Below are positions 8,960 to 17,178 of a DNA stretch of 25,740 nucleotides, piece after piece. The position numbers and the translations under genes were made by a program. Positions within the stretch are counted from its first letter, which is position 1. Each line of letters begins with the position of its first letter. The DNA is taken from the NCBI GenBank assembly GCA_964578175.1, contig CAZOBH010000016.1:1-25740 (forward strand), in the 5' to 3' direction. Origin of the DNA: RUG11788 sp964578175 (GTDB lineage Bacteria > Bacillota_I > Bacilli_A > RF39 > UBA660). Below the pieces are notes generated by a model. It was not told the DNA's origin and did no database searches. It saw only the letters and a list, made by a program, of their open reading frames with translations.

Positions 8960-9340
8960 ATGGAAAAGAAAGATAAAAAGGCAAGTAATAAAAGAAACAG
9001 CATTATTTTAATTGTATTTGTAGTAGTTATTATTGCTATTGTAATCGGAGCTCTTTATTATACTAATAAACCTAAAGAAGAAAAGAAAGAAGAACCTAAG
9101 CAAACTGAAAATGTTCAAAGCAAAAAAGAAACAGTAGAAAAAGAATATAATTTTAGTGATAAAGATGCAATAGATGCGGTTAAGAAAGTATATAATAGTG
9201 ATAATTATACATTTAGTGCTGATGTAAGAGAAGATAATATGTATATAGTTACAGTTACTAATAAAGAAGATAATTCAGTAACTAAATATGTAGTTGATCC
9301 TAATGATGGAACGTTTAGTCTTTTAGAAGAAGAGGAATAA
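8960..9340 (+). CDS. Small single-pass membrane protein with PepSY-like domain
   Basis: 126 residues, preceded by AAAGGAG. A short lysine-rich cytoplasmic tail is followed by one membrane helix at about residues 14-34, a charged Lys/Glu-rich stalk (35-62), and a compact C-terminal domain of about 60 residues. In that domain a helix (DAIDAVKKVY) and strands ending in KYVVDPNDG resemble a PepSY-type fold. Topology by the positive-inside rule places that domain outside the membrane. There is no lipobox cysteine. The stop lies 7 bases before mutL, whose likely ribosome site (AGAGGA, 9331-9336) is inside this gene, so the two are translationally linked. The function is unknown; PepSY domains often inhibit or modulate proteases or the envelope. 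Confidence 0.75.
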   Translation: MEKKDKKASNKRNSIILIVFVVVIIAIVIGALYYTNKPKEEKKEEPKQTENVQSKKETVEKEYNFSDKDAIDAVKKVYNSDNYTFSADVREDNMYIVTVTNKEDNSVTKYVVDPNDGTFSLLEEEE

Positions 9341-9347
9341 TTAATTT

Positions 9348-11090
9348 ATGAGTAAAATTTTAATAATGGATGAGGGGTTAGCTAATAAGATAGCAGCAGG
9401 AGAAGTAGTAGAACGTATAGTTAATGTAGTTAAAGAATTAGTTGAAAACTCAATTGATGCAGAAGCATCAGAAATTAAAATTGAACTTGTAGATAGCGGT
9501 ATTAAAAAAATAATTGTAAATGATAACGGTATCGGAATGGATAAAGAAGATGCCGTTTTATGTTTTTCTAGACACGCTACAAGTAAATTAAAAAATGAAA
9601 AAGATTTATTTAGAATATCATCTCTTGGTTTTAGAGGTGAAGCTATGCCATCTATTGCATCAGTTTCTAAATTGAATTTAAAAACATCAACTGGAAAGAG
9701 TGGGACTGAAGTAGAAATACATGGTGGAGAAATAATTGATGTTAAAGCAATAACTCATTCCAAAGGAACTACAATTGAAGTTAGCGATTTGTTTTATAAT
9801 ACTCCTGTTAGACTTAAATATATTAAAAATTTATATACTGAATTATCTCATATAATAGATTATGTAAATAAAATGGCATTATCATATCCCAGTATTAGAT
9901 TTAAATTAGTTAATAATGATAAAGTATTATTAAATACTGATGGATCAGGGAATATATTAAAAGTTATATCTAAAATATATGGAATAGATGTAGCTAAAAA
10001 AATGATTTATGTAGAAGAAGAAAATGAAGATTATAAAATATATGGATACATTTCAATGCCTGAGGTTGCTAAATCTAAAAAGAGTGTAATAACTACATTT
10101 GTAAATAATAGATTAGTTAAAAATAATGAAATAAATAAAGTAATAATAGATGCATATCACAATTATATCCATGCTACTAGAACACCTATTGTAGTATTAA
10201 ATATTGAAGTAGATAATTCTCTTGTAGATGTAAATATTCATCCAACAAAAATGGATATAAAGTTTTCTAAAATAGATTCATTAAAATCTTTATTAAGTAA
10301 TATAATAAAAGAACAATTAGAAAATAGAAATCTATCTAAAACTACTATTCAAAAAAATATTAATACATTAAATGTTATTGAAAAATATATAGAAAAAGAA
10401 GAACCAGTTCCAAAAAAAGTAGAAGAAGTTCAATTTGATTTCTATGTTGAAGATGAGGAGTCTAAATATAAAACTGAAAATGAAATAAAAGAAATTGATT
10501 CTAGAATAAAACCTATGAGAGTACTAGGAAATGCTCATTCTACATATATTTTATGTGAAAATGAAGATGGATTTTATCTAGTAGATCAACATGCTGCTGC
10601 AGAAAGAATCAATTTTGAAAGGATTCTTGATGAATTTGATAATCTTAAAAGTGATAAAATAGATTTATTAATACCATTAAAAATAGAACTATCTAATAGT
10701 GATTATGTAGTTTTTAAAGAAAAAATTAATCATTTAGAAGAATTAGGTTTTTCTACAGAGGAATTTGGAGATAATACTATAATTATTAGAACTATTCCAT
10801 ATTGGTTAGATGAAAATAGACTAGATGAATCGGTTAGAAGTATAATAGATTTAATAATAGAAGAAAAAGAGTTTAAATCTTCTAAGTTTAATGAAAAAGT
10901 AGCTGCAATGGCCGCTTGTAAGTCTAGTATTAGAGCGAATGAACATCTCAGCATGGAAGGAATGCAAAATATAGTTGATTTATTAATAAAGTGTCGTAAT
11001 CCGTTTAATTGTGCTCATGGAAGGCCTACAATTATATCTTTATCAAATTATAAATTAGAAAGATTATTTTTAAGAAATATAGATTGCTAA
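9348..11090 (+). CDS. mutL: DNA mismatch repair endonuclease MutL
   Basis: 580 residues. The N-terminal GHKL ATPase carries all the expected motifs: the E-x-x-x-N helix around VKELVENSIDA, DNGIGM, the HATSK loop and GFRGEA. A variable linker spans about 330-385. The C-terminal domain has the endonuclease motif DQHAAAERINFE starting at D413, plus the metal-site elements AACKSSIRA and FNCAHGRPT. This is therefore the nicking type of MutL used by bacteria without MutH. The start ATG uses a ribosome site with an 11-base spacer inside the preceding gene. The stop codon lies in the loop of a terminator hairpin. Confidence 0.97.
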   Translation: MSKILIMDEGLANKIAAGEVVERIVNVVKELVENSIDAEASEIKIELVDSGIKKIIVNDNGIGMDKEDAVLCFSRHATSKLKNEKDLFRISSLGFRGEAMPSIASVSKLNLKTSTGKSGTEVEIHGGEIIDVKAITHSKGTTIEVSDLFYNTPVRLKYIKNLYTELSHIIDYVNKMALSYPSIRFKLVNNDKVLLNTDGSGNILKVISKIYGIDVAKKMIYVEEENEDYKIYGYISMPEVAKSKKSVITTFVNNRLVKNNEINKVIIDAYHNYIHATRTPIVVLNIEVDNSLVDVNIHPTKMDIKFSKIDSLKSLLSNIIKEQLENRNLSKTTIQKNINTLNVIEKYIEKEEPVPKKVEEVQFDFYVEDEESKYKTENEIKEIDSRIKPMRVLGNAHSTYILCENEDGFYLVDQHAAAERINFERILDEFDNLKSDKIDLLIPLKIELSNSDYVVFKEKINHLEELGFSTEEFGDNTIIIRTIPYWLDENRLDESVRSIIDLIIEEKEFKSSKFNEKVAAMAACKSSIRANEHLSMEGMQNIVDLLIKCRNPFNCAHGRPTIISLSNYKLERLFLRNIDC

Positions 11091-11104
11091 AATCTATATT
11101 TTTT
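11075..11104 (+). terminator. Terminator after mutL
   Basis: A perfect 11-bp stem (11075-11085 with 11091-11101) is followed by further T residues. The 5-nt loop GCTAA contains the mutL stop codon. Confidence 0.8.
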
Positions 11105-11134
11105 GATTAAATAAAGATAGAAGGGAGAGAAATT

Positions 11135-11638
11135 ATGGAATATAGTTATGAAGTTTCAGGAGTTGATGAATCAACTTTATCAAAGTTATTACAAGCCTTT
11201 TTACCAGTCCTTATAGTAGTTGGATTAATTTTCTTAGTTTTATTAATAATCTATATAGTAGGTCTTGCTAAAGTATTTAAGAAAGCTGGTAAACCGGGTT
11301 GGGCAGCAATTGTACCATATTATAATAATTGGATTTTAACAGAAATTGCTGGATTAAAAGTTTATTGGTTTATTTTGATGATTGTTGGTTCTGTATTAGA
11401 ATTTTCAAATAATAATGACCAAATGACAGCTATTAGTTTAGTAGGAAGTGCTATTTCACTTGTTGTATCTATTAACTATGGTATTTGTATTGCTAAAAAA
11501 TTTGGTAAATCAACTGCTTTTGGAGCAATCGTTTTAGGAATATTTGGAATTATTGGTTATCCAATACTAGGATTTGGTTCAGCTCAATATACAGCTGATT
11601 CAGCAGAACCTAACAACGGTATTTTTGAAAACAAATAG
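11135..11638 (+). CDS. DUF5684-like integral membrane protein
   Basis: 167 residues with AAGGGAG ahead of ATG. Three to four hydrophobic helices are visible (about 24-46, 78-95, 105-122 and 128-145). Between helices one and two lies a conserved-looking loop, KKAGKPGWAAIVPYYNNW, typical of the DUF5684 family of small Firmicute and actinobacterial membrane proteins. Its function is unknown. A shorter relative with the same loop pattern lies in the sortase cluster at 23816-24172. The gene is framed by terminators on both sides, so it is an isolated transcription unit, although no clear promoter is visible in the short gap after the mutL terminator. Confidence 0.75.
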   Translation: MEYSYEVSGVDESTLSKLLQAFLPVLIVVGLIFLVLLIIYIVGLAKVFKKAGKPGWAAIVPYYNNWILTEIAGLKVYWFILMIVGSVLEFSNNNDQMTAISLVGSAISLVVSINYGICIAKKFGKSTAFGAIVLGIFGIIGYPILGFGSAQYTADSAEPNNGIFENK

Positions 11639-11662
11639 AGAAGGAAACTTCTCTTTTCTTTT
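11637..11662 (+). terminator. Terminator after the DUF5684-like gene
   Basis: A 7-bp stem (AGAGAAG at 11637-11643 with CTTCTCT at 11648-11654) caps a GAAA tetraloop and is followed by TTTCTTTT. It overlaps the last bases of the stop codon. Confidence 0.85.
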
Positions 11663-11699
11663 GCATTAATTTTCATTATAATATTTTTGAGGCGATATT

Positions 11700-12575
11700 A
11701 TGATTATAGTTATAGTGGGACCAACTGGAGTTGGTAAAACTAAATTAAGTATTGAACTTGCCAAGAAATATAATGCTGAAATAATTAATGCTGATTCTAT
11801 GCAGGTATATAAAGATTTAAATATTGGAACTGCAAAGATAACTAAGGAAGAAAAAGAAGGAATTCCTCATCATTTACTTGATATAGTTGAACCAACTGAA
11901 ATTTATACTGTATATGATTATCAAAAAGATTGTAGAGATATTATTGAAAAATTAAAAAAACAAAATAAAAATATAATTATTGTAGGTGGTACAGGACTTT
12001 ATATAAAAGCAGCTTTATATGATTATAGATTTGATAAAGAAGTAAATAATAATAACTATAATGATATAGAATTAGATGAATTAGTTAAAATGTTAAAATC
12101 TAGATCAGAAATAGAAATAGATTACTCCAATAAAAGAAGAGTTATTAGAGCGCTTGAGAAACTAGATAATAACTCAGAATTTAATAATACTGGTAATAAT
12201 CCATTATACGATTTTTATTTAATCGGTCTTAAAACAGATAGAGAGACTTTATATAATAAGATTAATAATAGAGTTGATGAAATGATAAATAATGGTTTAT
12301 TAGATGAAGTTAAAGACTTGTACGATAAAAATATCCAAGGAAAAGCAATAGATACAGGTATTGGATATAAAGAATTATATTCATATTTTAATGGAGAAAT
12401 AGATCTTAAATCAGCTGTTGAATTAATTAAAAAAAATTCAAGGCATTATGCTAAGAGACAGTTTACATTTTTTAACAATAAGATGAATGTTAAATGGTTT
12501 GATACAAATTATCATGATTTTAAAGAAACTATTGATGAAATAATTAAATATTTAGATGATAAAAATAAAAATTAA
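11700..12575 (+). CDS. miaA: tRNA dimethylallyltransferase MiaA
   Basis: 291 residues, a little short for MiaA (usually about 300-315). MiaA transfers the dimethylallyl group of DMAPP to N6 of A37 in tRNAs that read UNN codons. The P-loop GPTGVGKT is at the N-terminus, followed by NADSMQVY (catalytic Asp), a GTAK segment, HHLLDIV and VGGTGLYIKA. The C-terminal half carries the tRNA-binding helical insertion and the NSRHYAKRQFTFF segment. The start has GAGGCGAT upstream, and a TATAAT at 11677-11682 may be its -10 box. In many bacteria miaA follows mutL directly; here one membrane gene intervenes, and no hfq follows. Confidence 0.96.
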   Translation: MIIVIVGPTGVGKTKLSIELAKKYNAEIINADSMQVYKDLNIGTAKITKEEKEGIPHHLLDIVEPTEIYTVYDYQKDCRDIIEKLKKQNKNIIIVGGTGLYIKAALYDYRFDKEVNNNNYNDIELDELVKMLKSRSEIEIDYSNKRRVIRALEKLDNNSEFNNTGNNPLYDFYLIGLKTDRETLYNKINNRVDEMINNGLLDEVKDLYDKNIQGKAIDTGIGYKELYSYFNGEIDLKSAVELIKKNSRHYAKRQFTFFNNKMNVKWFDTNYHDFKETIDEIIKYLDDKNKN

Positions 12576-12588
12576 TTTATAAAAACTA

Positions 12589-12617
12589 TTATCAAATTAT
12601 ATTAAAGATGATACAAT
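12589..12617 (+). promoter_or_regulatory. Candidate promoter of the membrane coiled-coil gene
   Basis: TTATCA (4 of 6) at 12589-12594, a 17-base spacer, and TACAAT at 12612-12617. The start codon at 12651 follows a strong AGGTGAT ribosome site. Confidence 0.45.
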
Positions 12618-12650
12618 GTATTTAGAAGTAAAAACAATAGAGGTGATTAT

Positions 12651-12788
12651 ATGTCTAATTTAACTACAACAGATTTAATAATAATCGCAGCATTTTTATT
12701 AGTTATTCTAGTACTTGTTTCAATTATTATTGTTTTAGATATATTAAATAAAAAGAAAAAATTAGAAGATACAGAAGAATTATTATAA
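12651..12788 (+). CDS. 45-residue membrane anchor, probably the N-terminus of the next gene
   Basis: A short reading frame with one of the best ribosome sites of the window (AGGTGAT, 3 bases before ATG). Residues 1-8 are polar, 9-32 form a single hydrophobic helix, then four lysines and an acidic tail follow. By the positive-inside rule the C-terminus is cytoplasmic. The frame ends at TAA 12786-12788, but the following 1.04-kb open frame is in exactly the same phase, and its first usable ATG (12810) has no ribosome site. The acidic helical pattern continues across the stop. The simplest reading is that this is the 5' end of one gene of about 390 codons interrupted by a nonsense change or base error. 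A genuine 45-residue membrane peptide is the alternative. Confidence 0.65.
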   Translation: MSNLTTTDLIIIAAFLLVILVLVSIIIVLDILNKKKKLEDTEELL

Positions 12789-12809
12789 CTTGAACATAAT
12801 TTTAATGAG

Positions 12810-13829
12810 ATGCAAAAAAGTGAATCTAGTAAGTTAATAGATAATATTGAAGAAAGTAGTGAGTTACCAATTGAAGTTAATAGTGCTACAAGTAATAGAC
12901 CTGCAAGAGTAGAAGAAATTAAATATGTAGAAGAAGATAAAGAACTTGAAAAAACAAAGGCTAAAATAGAACTTAAAAGACTTAAAGAAGAACTTGAAAG
13001 ACAAAGAATTAATAATACTCAAACTGAACTTGCAAAAAGCGTAGAAGAAGAAATATTTGAAAAAAAAGAAGAAGTTTCACCAGTAGTTGAGCAAGTTAAA
13101 AGTGAACCAATTGTAAATGAAGTTAAATTAGAAGAACCAGTTGTTGTAGAAGAGGTTAAACCAGTTGAAGAAACTGTAATTGAAGAAAATATTCCAGTTG
13201 AAGAAGCAGTAGTTGAAGAAGAAAAACCAGTAGAACAACAAGTAGTTGAAGATACTAAAGTATCTGATATAGTTAATGAGATTAAAGTTGATGTAGATAA
13301 AGAACAAGAATCAAAATCTAATCTATCTAAAGCTATAAGCGTTCAAGAAGATTTAGAAGAGATTTTAAAATCATATGATAAACAAATAGAAGCACATGAA
13401 AATGAACAAGAAGAAAAAGCAATTATTAGTGTAACTGAGTTACAAAAAGTTGCTGAAAATGTATATGATGATAATGAAGATTATCAAATGAGTTATAAAG
13501 ATGAAGGTAATGAACCAATAAGTATTAAAGAACTTGAAAAATTATATAATACTACAAATTTAAAAGAAGTAGTTGAAGAGGTAAAAGAAGAAGAGAAACC
13601 TATTATAATTGATCAAAGCCAAATTAAAAAACTTGAAGATTTACCACCAATATCTAGTGATATTAAATTTAGATTAAGTCCGTTTATATCACCTGTATTT
13701 GGTATTAAAAAGACTAGAGAGAGTATAGAACTTGAACAAACTGCTAATCTTGATAAATTAAATGAAGAAATTAAGAAAACTAATGAATTCTTAAAAGCTT
13801 TAAAAGATTTACAGAAAGATTTAGACTAA
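12810..13829 (+). CDS. Acidic coiled-coil protein of unknown function, likely the body of an interrupted membrane-anchored protein
   Basis: 339 residues from ATG 12810. That start has only TTTAATGAG upstream and no proper ribosome site. Residues 45-75 are a charged coiled coil (KIELKRLKEELERQRIN). About 90-150 is low-complexity Glu/Val/Pro sequence with repeated PVEE/VVEE units. 165-260 is helical and acidic. The C-terminal 70 residues contain a conserved-looking RLSPFISPVFGIKK segment followed by a terminal coiled coil (about 305-339). Short S-P-[IV]-[FY]-G motifs of this kind occur, as far as I recall, in the linkers of Firmicute DNA translocases such as SftA/FtsK. A link to the division machinery is therefore possible but is inference. 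Joined to the upstream membrane helix, the protein would have a ZipA/EzrA-like layout: N-terminal anchor and a long cytoplasmic acidic tail. I do not recognise the family. Confidence 0.7.
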   Translation: MQKSESSKLIDNIEESSELPIEVNSATSNRPARVEEIKYVEEDKELEKTKAKIELKRLKEELERQRINNTQTELAKSVEEEIFEKKEEVSPVVEQVKSEPIVNEVKLEEPVVVEEVKPVEETVIEENIPVEEAVVEEEKPVEQQVVEDTKVSDIVNEIKVDVDKEQESKSNLSKAISVQEDLEEILKSYDKQIEAHENEQEEKAIISVTELQKVAENVYDDNEDYQMSYKDEGNEPISIKELEKLYNTTNLKEVVEEVKEEEKPIIIDQSQIKKLEDLPPISSDIKFRLSPFISPVFGIKKTRESIELEQTANLDKLNEEIKKTNEFLKALKDLQKDLD

Positions 13830-13836
13830 TTAATAT

Positions 13837-13866
13837 AAAAATGCTATAATAAAGTAGCATTTTTTT
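13837..13866 (+). terminator. Terminator after the coiled-coil gene
   Basis: A perfect 10-bp stem (AAAAATGCTA at 13837-13846 with TAGCATTTTT at 13855-13864) encloses an 8-nt loop, and the T tract ends at 13866. A TATAAT at 13845-13850 falls inside it and could also serve mtaB, but no -35 box is evident. Confidence 0.85.
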
Positions 13867-13881
13867 CTTGGAGGAATGAAT

Positions 13882-15179
13882 ATGAAGGCAAGTATATATA
13901 ATTTAGGTTGCAAAGTTAATACATATGAATCTGAATATGTTCGTAAGTGTTTAGAAGATAGTGGATATGAAATTGTTGATTTTGATAGTGATGAAAAAGC
14001 AGATGTNNNNNNNNNNNNNNNNNNNNNNNNNNNNNNNNNNNNNCTTGTACTGTAACTAATAATAGTGATAGTAAAAGTCGTAAAGAAATAAATAGAGCAA
14101 GAAGAAAAAATCCTGATGCTTGTATAGTTGCTATGGGATGTTTTATCCAAAAAGAAAAAGGTAATTTAGATAATATAGATATCGCAATTGGTAATAAAGA
14201 TAAAACTAAAGTAGTAGAATTAGTTGATGAATTCTTTAAAGATAGAAAGAAAATAAATATAGTAGATAGAAAATTAGACAAATTTGAAGATATGTACTTA
14301 CCTAATTTATTTTCTAGAACGAGAGCATTTGTAAAGATACAAGATGGATGTGAAAATTTTTGTAGTTATTGTATTATTCCTTTTGTACGTGGAAAATGTC
14401 GTAGTAAAGATTTCGATTTAACTATTAAAGAAATTACAAATCTTGTAAATAACGGATATAAAGAAGTGGTTTTAACTGGAATTCATACGGGAAGTTATGG
14501 AAATGATTTAAATATTAATTTTGCTGAACTACTTAAAAAATTAGTTACTATTAAAGGTTTAGAAAGACTTAGAATTTCATCTATTGAAGTAACCGAATTA
14601 AATGATGAGGTATTAGATGTAATTAAAAATAGTAAAGTTATAGTTAATCATTTTCATATACCTATTCAAGCAGCTAGTGATCATGTACTTAAATTAATGA
14701 ATAGAAAATATGATTTAGATTATTTTATTAAGAAAATAGAAGAGATAAGAAAAATTAAAGAAGATGTATCTATAACTACTGATATAATAGTTGGTTTTCC
14801 TGAAGAAACTGACGAGGATTTTGAATCTGGAATTGAAGTAATTAAGAAAATTAATTTTTCTAAATTACATGTATTTCCATATTCTATTAGAAAAGGAACA
14901 AAAGCAGCTAGTATGAAACAGGTAGATGATAAAGTAAAAAAAGAAAGAGTACATAGATTACTTGATTTATCTAAAGAGTTAGAACTTGATTATTTTAATA
15001 AATTTATTGATCATGAATTAGAGGTATTAATAGAAAGATATAAAGATGGATATTCTTATGGACATACTACTAATTATTTGAATATTAAGATAAAAAAAGA
15101 ACTTAAAAGTGGAGAAATTGTTAAAGTAAAACTTGAAAATATTGAATATCCCTTTATAATAGGAAGTATAGACAAATAA
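13882..15179 (+). CDS. mtaB: tRNA (N6-L-threonylcarbamoyladenosine(37)-C2)-methylthiotransferase MtaB, interrupted by an assembly gap
   Basis: The radical-SAM enzyme that adds a methylthio group to t6A37 in tRNAs reading ANN codons. The start is ATG 13882 with GGAGGA six bases upstream. Codons 1-41 give the UPF0004 N-terminus with C10 in NLGCKVNTYES, the MtaB form rather than MiaB. After the 37-N gap, TCTVTNNSDSKSR and MGCF supply the other two UPF0004 cysteines. CENFCSYC is the radical-SAM C-x3-C-x2-C motif, and VLTGIHTGSYG is another MtaB signature. A TRAM-type tRNA-binding domain closes the protein. The two sides of the gap are in different phases, so the N count cannot be right (see findings). 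The ATG at 14133 is internal and not a real start. True length is probably about 423 residues. Confidence 0.93.
14007..14043. other. Assembly gap (37 N) inside mtaB
   Basis: A run of 37 N. The flanking codons read DV before and TCTVT after, and the family normally has four residues between V and T there. The real missing stretch is then probably near 14 bases and must be 2 modulo 3, whereas 37 is 1 modulo 3. Confidence 0.95.
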
Positions 15180-15202
15180 TTTGTATTTAGGAGGGTTTTG
15201 AT

Positions 15203-15793
15203 ATGAATTTAACTTTGGCTGTACTTTTTGTAATTGTTTGTACATTAGTTATTGAATTTTTTACTTATAAGAAAGATGATGCAGAATTAGATGATAGATC
15301 AATTATTTTGGTTGCTAGAGATTTTGTAATTGATATTTTTATCTATTTTGCTTTAACTTTAATATTTTCATTAATTTTTAAAAATTATCTAGTAAACAAT
15401 GATTATTTTGTATGTAATAATAATTGTCATATAAAAGTTGCTAATACTTTTTATGGAATTTTATTCTTGGTATTCCAAATAATTAATCTTTATAATTTCT
15501 TTGATAGTTATGCACATACTTATAGAGTGTATGCACAATACCAAAATACTTTTTGGAAAATATTAACTGTAGTTTTATGTATTATTGCAGTATTATTTAA
15601 TGAATTCTTATTATCTAATATAAATCTTGGAATACTTACATTTAAGTTCTTTATATTTGATATTTTAATTAGATTAGTTGAATATTCAGTATTCTTCTTC
15701 TTACCATTAGTAATAGTAATAAAAGAAGTTATTGTATATAGAAGAACTAGAAGAATAGATAAGGAGTTTGAGGAGAGCTTTGAAGAAGAATAA
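15203..15793 (+). CDS. Polytopic membrane protein of unknown function
   Basis: 196 residues with AGGAGG ahead of ATG. Five hydrophobic helices are visible, at about residues 2-18, 38-60, 82-105, 118-138 and 145-178, with a charged C-terminal tail rich in Arg then Glu (RRTRRIDKEFEESFEEE). A pair of cysteines in a C-x3-C arrangement (VCNNNCH) sits in the first large loop and could form an external disulfide or bind metal. I do not recognise the family. The 3' end overlaps the start of the YgjP-like gene by about 14 bases, so the two are translationally coupled inside the mtaB-to-rplS gene string. Confidence 0.7.
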   Translation: MNLTLAVLFVIVCTLVIEFFTYKKDDAELDDRSIILVARDFVIDIFIYFALTLIFSLIFKNYLVNNDYFVCNNNCHIKVANTFYGILFLVFQIINLYNFFDSYAHTYRVYAQYQNTFWKILTVVLCIIAVLFNEFLLSNINLGILTFKFFIFDILIRLVEYSVFFFLPLVIVIKEVIVYRRTRRIDKEFEESFEEE

Positions 15794-16436
15794 TTTTAAT
15801 TATGATATAGACGGGGTTAGTTATAATGTTTTAATAGTAAAAAAAGCATCTACTAGAAATACGTATCTTAGAGTTAAAGATGATTTAACTATATATGTTA
15901 CAACTAGTATTTTTGAACCAGATTTTTTAATTAAACAATTTATATATAAAAATGATAGAACTATTAGAAGAATGATTAATGAAAGAAAAAAAGAAAAGGA
16001 ATTTAATAGTTCTTTCTATTATCTAGGAAAAAAATATAATATTGTAAGAAATAATTCTAAAACAATAGAGATTGATGGAAATGATGTATTTATTGGTAAT
16101 GTAGATATAGATAATTGGTTTAGAAAACAAGCTAAAACTTTATATAAAGAAAAACTAGATTATTGGTACAGTATTTTTAGTAGAAAAATACCTTATCCAT
16201 CATTAGTAATTAGAAAAATGAAAACTAGATGGGGAGTATGTAATACAAAAGATAAAAAAGTAACTCTTAATTTAGAACTTATGAAAAAAGATATAGAATG
16301 TTTAGATTATGTAATTGTACATGAACTATCTCATTTGGTTTATCAAGATCATTCTAAAAAGTTTTGGAGTGTTGTAGAAGAGAATTATCCTGAATGGAAA
16401 AGAGTTAGAAAAAGTATGAGATCATATGAAGAATAG
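15780..16436 (+). CDS. YgjP-like (DUF45) zinc metallopeptidase
   Basis: About 218 residues. The C-terminal half has the YgjP/SprT-like zinc site: the RWGVCNTK segment, then VIVHELSHLVYQDHSKKFW, in which H181 and H185 of HELSH and the downstream HSKKFW histidine are the predicted zinc ligands and E182 the catalytic base. The N-terminal part (STRNTYLRVKDDLTIYVTTS) matches the beta-rich front of the family. No in-frame ATG is available near the N-terminus. I choose TTG 15780, which has AGGAG at 15771-15775; an upstream in-frame TTG at 15768 sits almost on its own ribosome site and is less likely. The gene overlaps the membrane-protein gene before it. The substrate is unknown. Confidence 0.85.
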   Translation: MKKNNFNYDIDGVSYNVLIVKKASTRNTYLRVKDDLTIYVTTSIFEPDFLIKQFIYKNDRTIRRMINERKKEKEFNSSFYYLGKKYNIVRNNSKTIEIDGNDVFIGNVDIDNWFRKQAKTLYKEKLDYWYSIFSRKIPYPSLVIRKMKTRWGVCNTKDKKVTLNLELMKKDIECLDYVIVHELSHLVYQDHSKKFWSVVEENYPEWKRVRKSMRSYEE

Positions 16437-16444
16437 AGGTAATT

Positions 16445-17170
16445 ATGGTAATAACTAGTGTTGATAATAAAAATATTGTTGAACTTGTAAAGTTAAAACA
16501 AAGTAAATATCGTAAAAAAAATAAATTATTTTTGGTAGAGGGAGAACATTTAATAAGAGAAGCATTAAATAATAATAAGTTAATCAGTGTATATGTTCTT
16601 GAAGATACAGAAATAAGTTTTCCGGTTGAAACAACATATGTAACAATTGATGTTATGAAAAAATTATCTGATTTAGATAATCCTTCTAATATGATAGGAG
16701 TTTGTAAAATAGAGGATAATAGTGAGATAACTGGTAATAGAATACTTCTTCTTGATAGAATACAAGATCCAGGTAATCTAGGAACTATTATTAGAAGTGC
16801 ACTTGCTTTTAATATTGATACTGTAATACTATCTAATGATACAGTTGATTTATATAATTCTAAAGTAATTAGATCAACTCAAGGTATGCTTTTTGGTCTT
16901 AATATAATTACTATGGATTTAGTTGACGCTATAAAAATAATTAAATCTAGAAATATAGAAGTTTATGGTACTAAAGTAGATAATGGCATTAAGATAGATA
17001 AAGTAAATAAAGAAAAATATGCAATTGTTATGGGAAATGAAGGACAAGGAGTTTCTTCTAAGATACTTGATCTATGTGATAAATATATCTATATAGATAT
17101 GAATAAAAAAGTAGAGAGTTTAAATGTAGCTGTTGCAACATCTATAATATTATATGAATTAGATAAGTAG
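16445..17170 (+). CDS. SpoU/TrmH-family RNA 2'-O-methyltransferase
   Basis: 241 residues. The N-terminal substrate-binding domain is recognisable from KLKQSKYRKKNKLFLVEGEHLI. The C-terminal SPOUT knot carries the three family motifs: motif 1 around DRIQDPGNLGTIIRSA, motif 2 near IVMGNEGQGVS and motif 3 near VESLNVAVATSIILYE. These bind S-adenosylmethionine and hold the catalytic Arg/Asn/Ser residues. The combination with an L30e-like N-terminus is typical of RlmB/YsgA/TsnR-type 23S rRNA methyltransferases; the exact nucleotide cannot be read from sequence. It begins 8 bases after the YgjP-like gene with AGAGGT as ribosome site, and rimM follows 8 bases after its stop. Confidence 0.93.
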   Translation: MVITSVDNKNIVELVKLKQSKYRKKNKLFLVEGEHLIREALNNNKLISVYVLEDTEISFPVETTYVTIDVMKKLSDLDNPSNMIGVCKIEDNSEITGNRILLLDRIQDPGNLGTIIRSALAFNIDTVILSNDTVDLYNSKVIRSTQGMLFGLNIITMDLVDAIKIIKSRNIEVYGTKVDNGIKIDKVNKEKYAIVMGNEGQGVSSKILDLCDKYIYIDMNKKVESLNVAVATSIILYELDK

Positions 17171-17178
17171 GTGAGTTA

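Noticed and set aside
14133..15179. MtaB as a 348-residue protein starting at ATG 14133
   Set aside because: Family motifs lie upstream of this ATG on both sides of the N run, and a proper start with GGAGGA exists at 13882.
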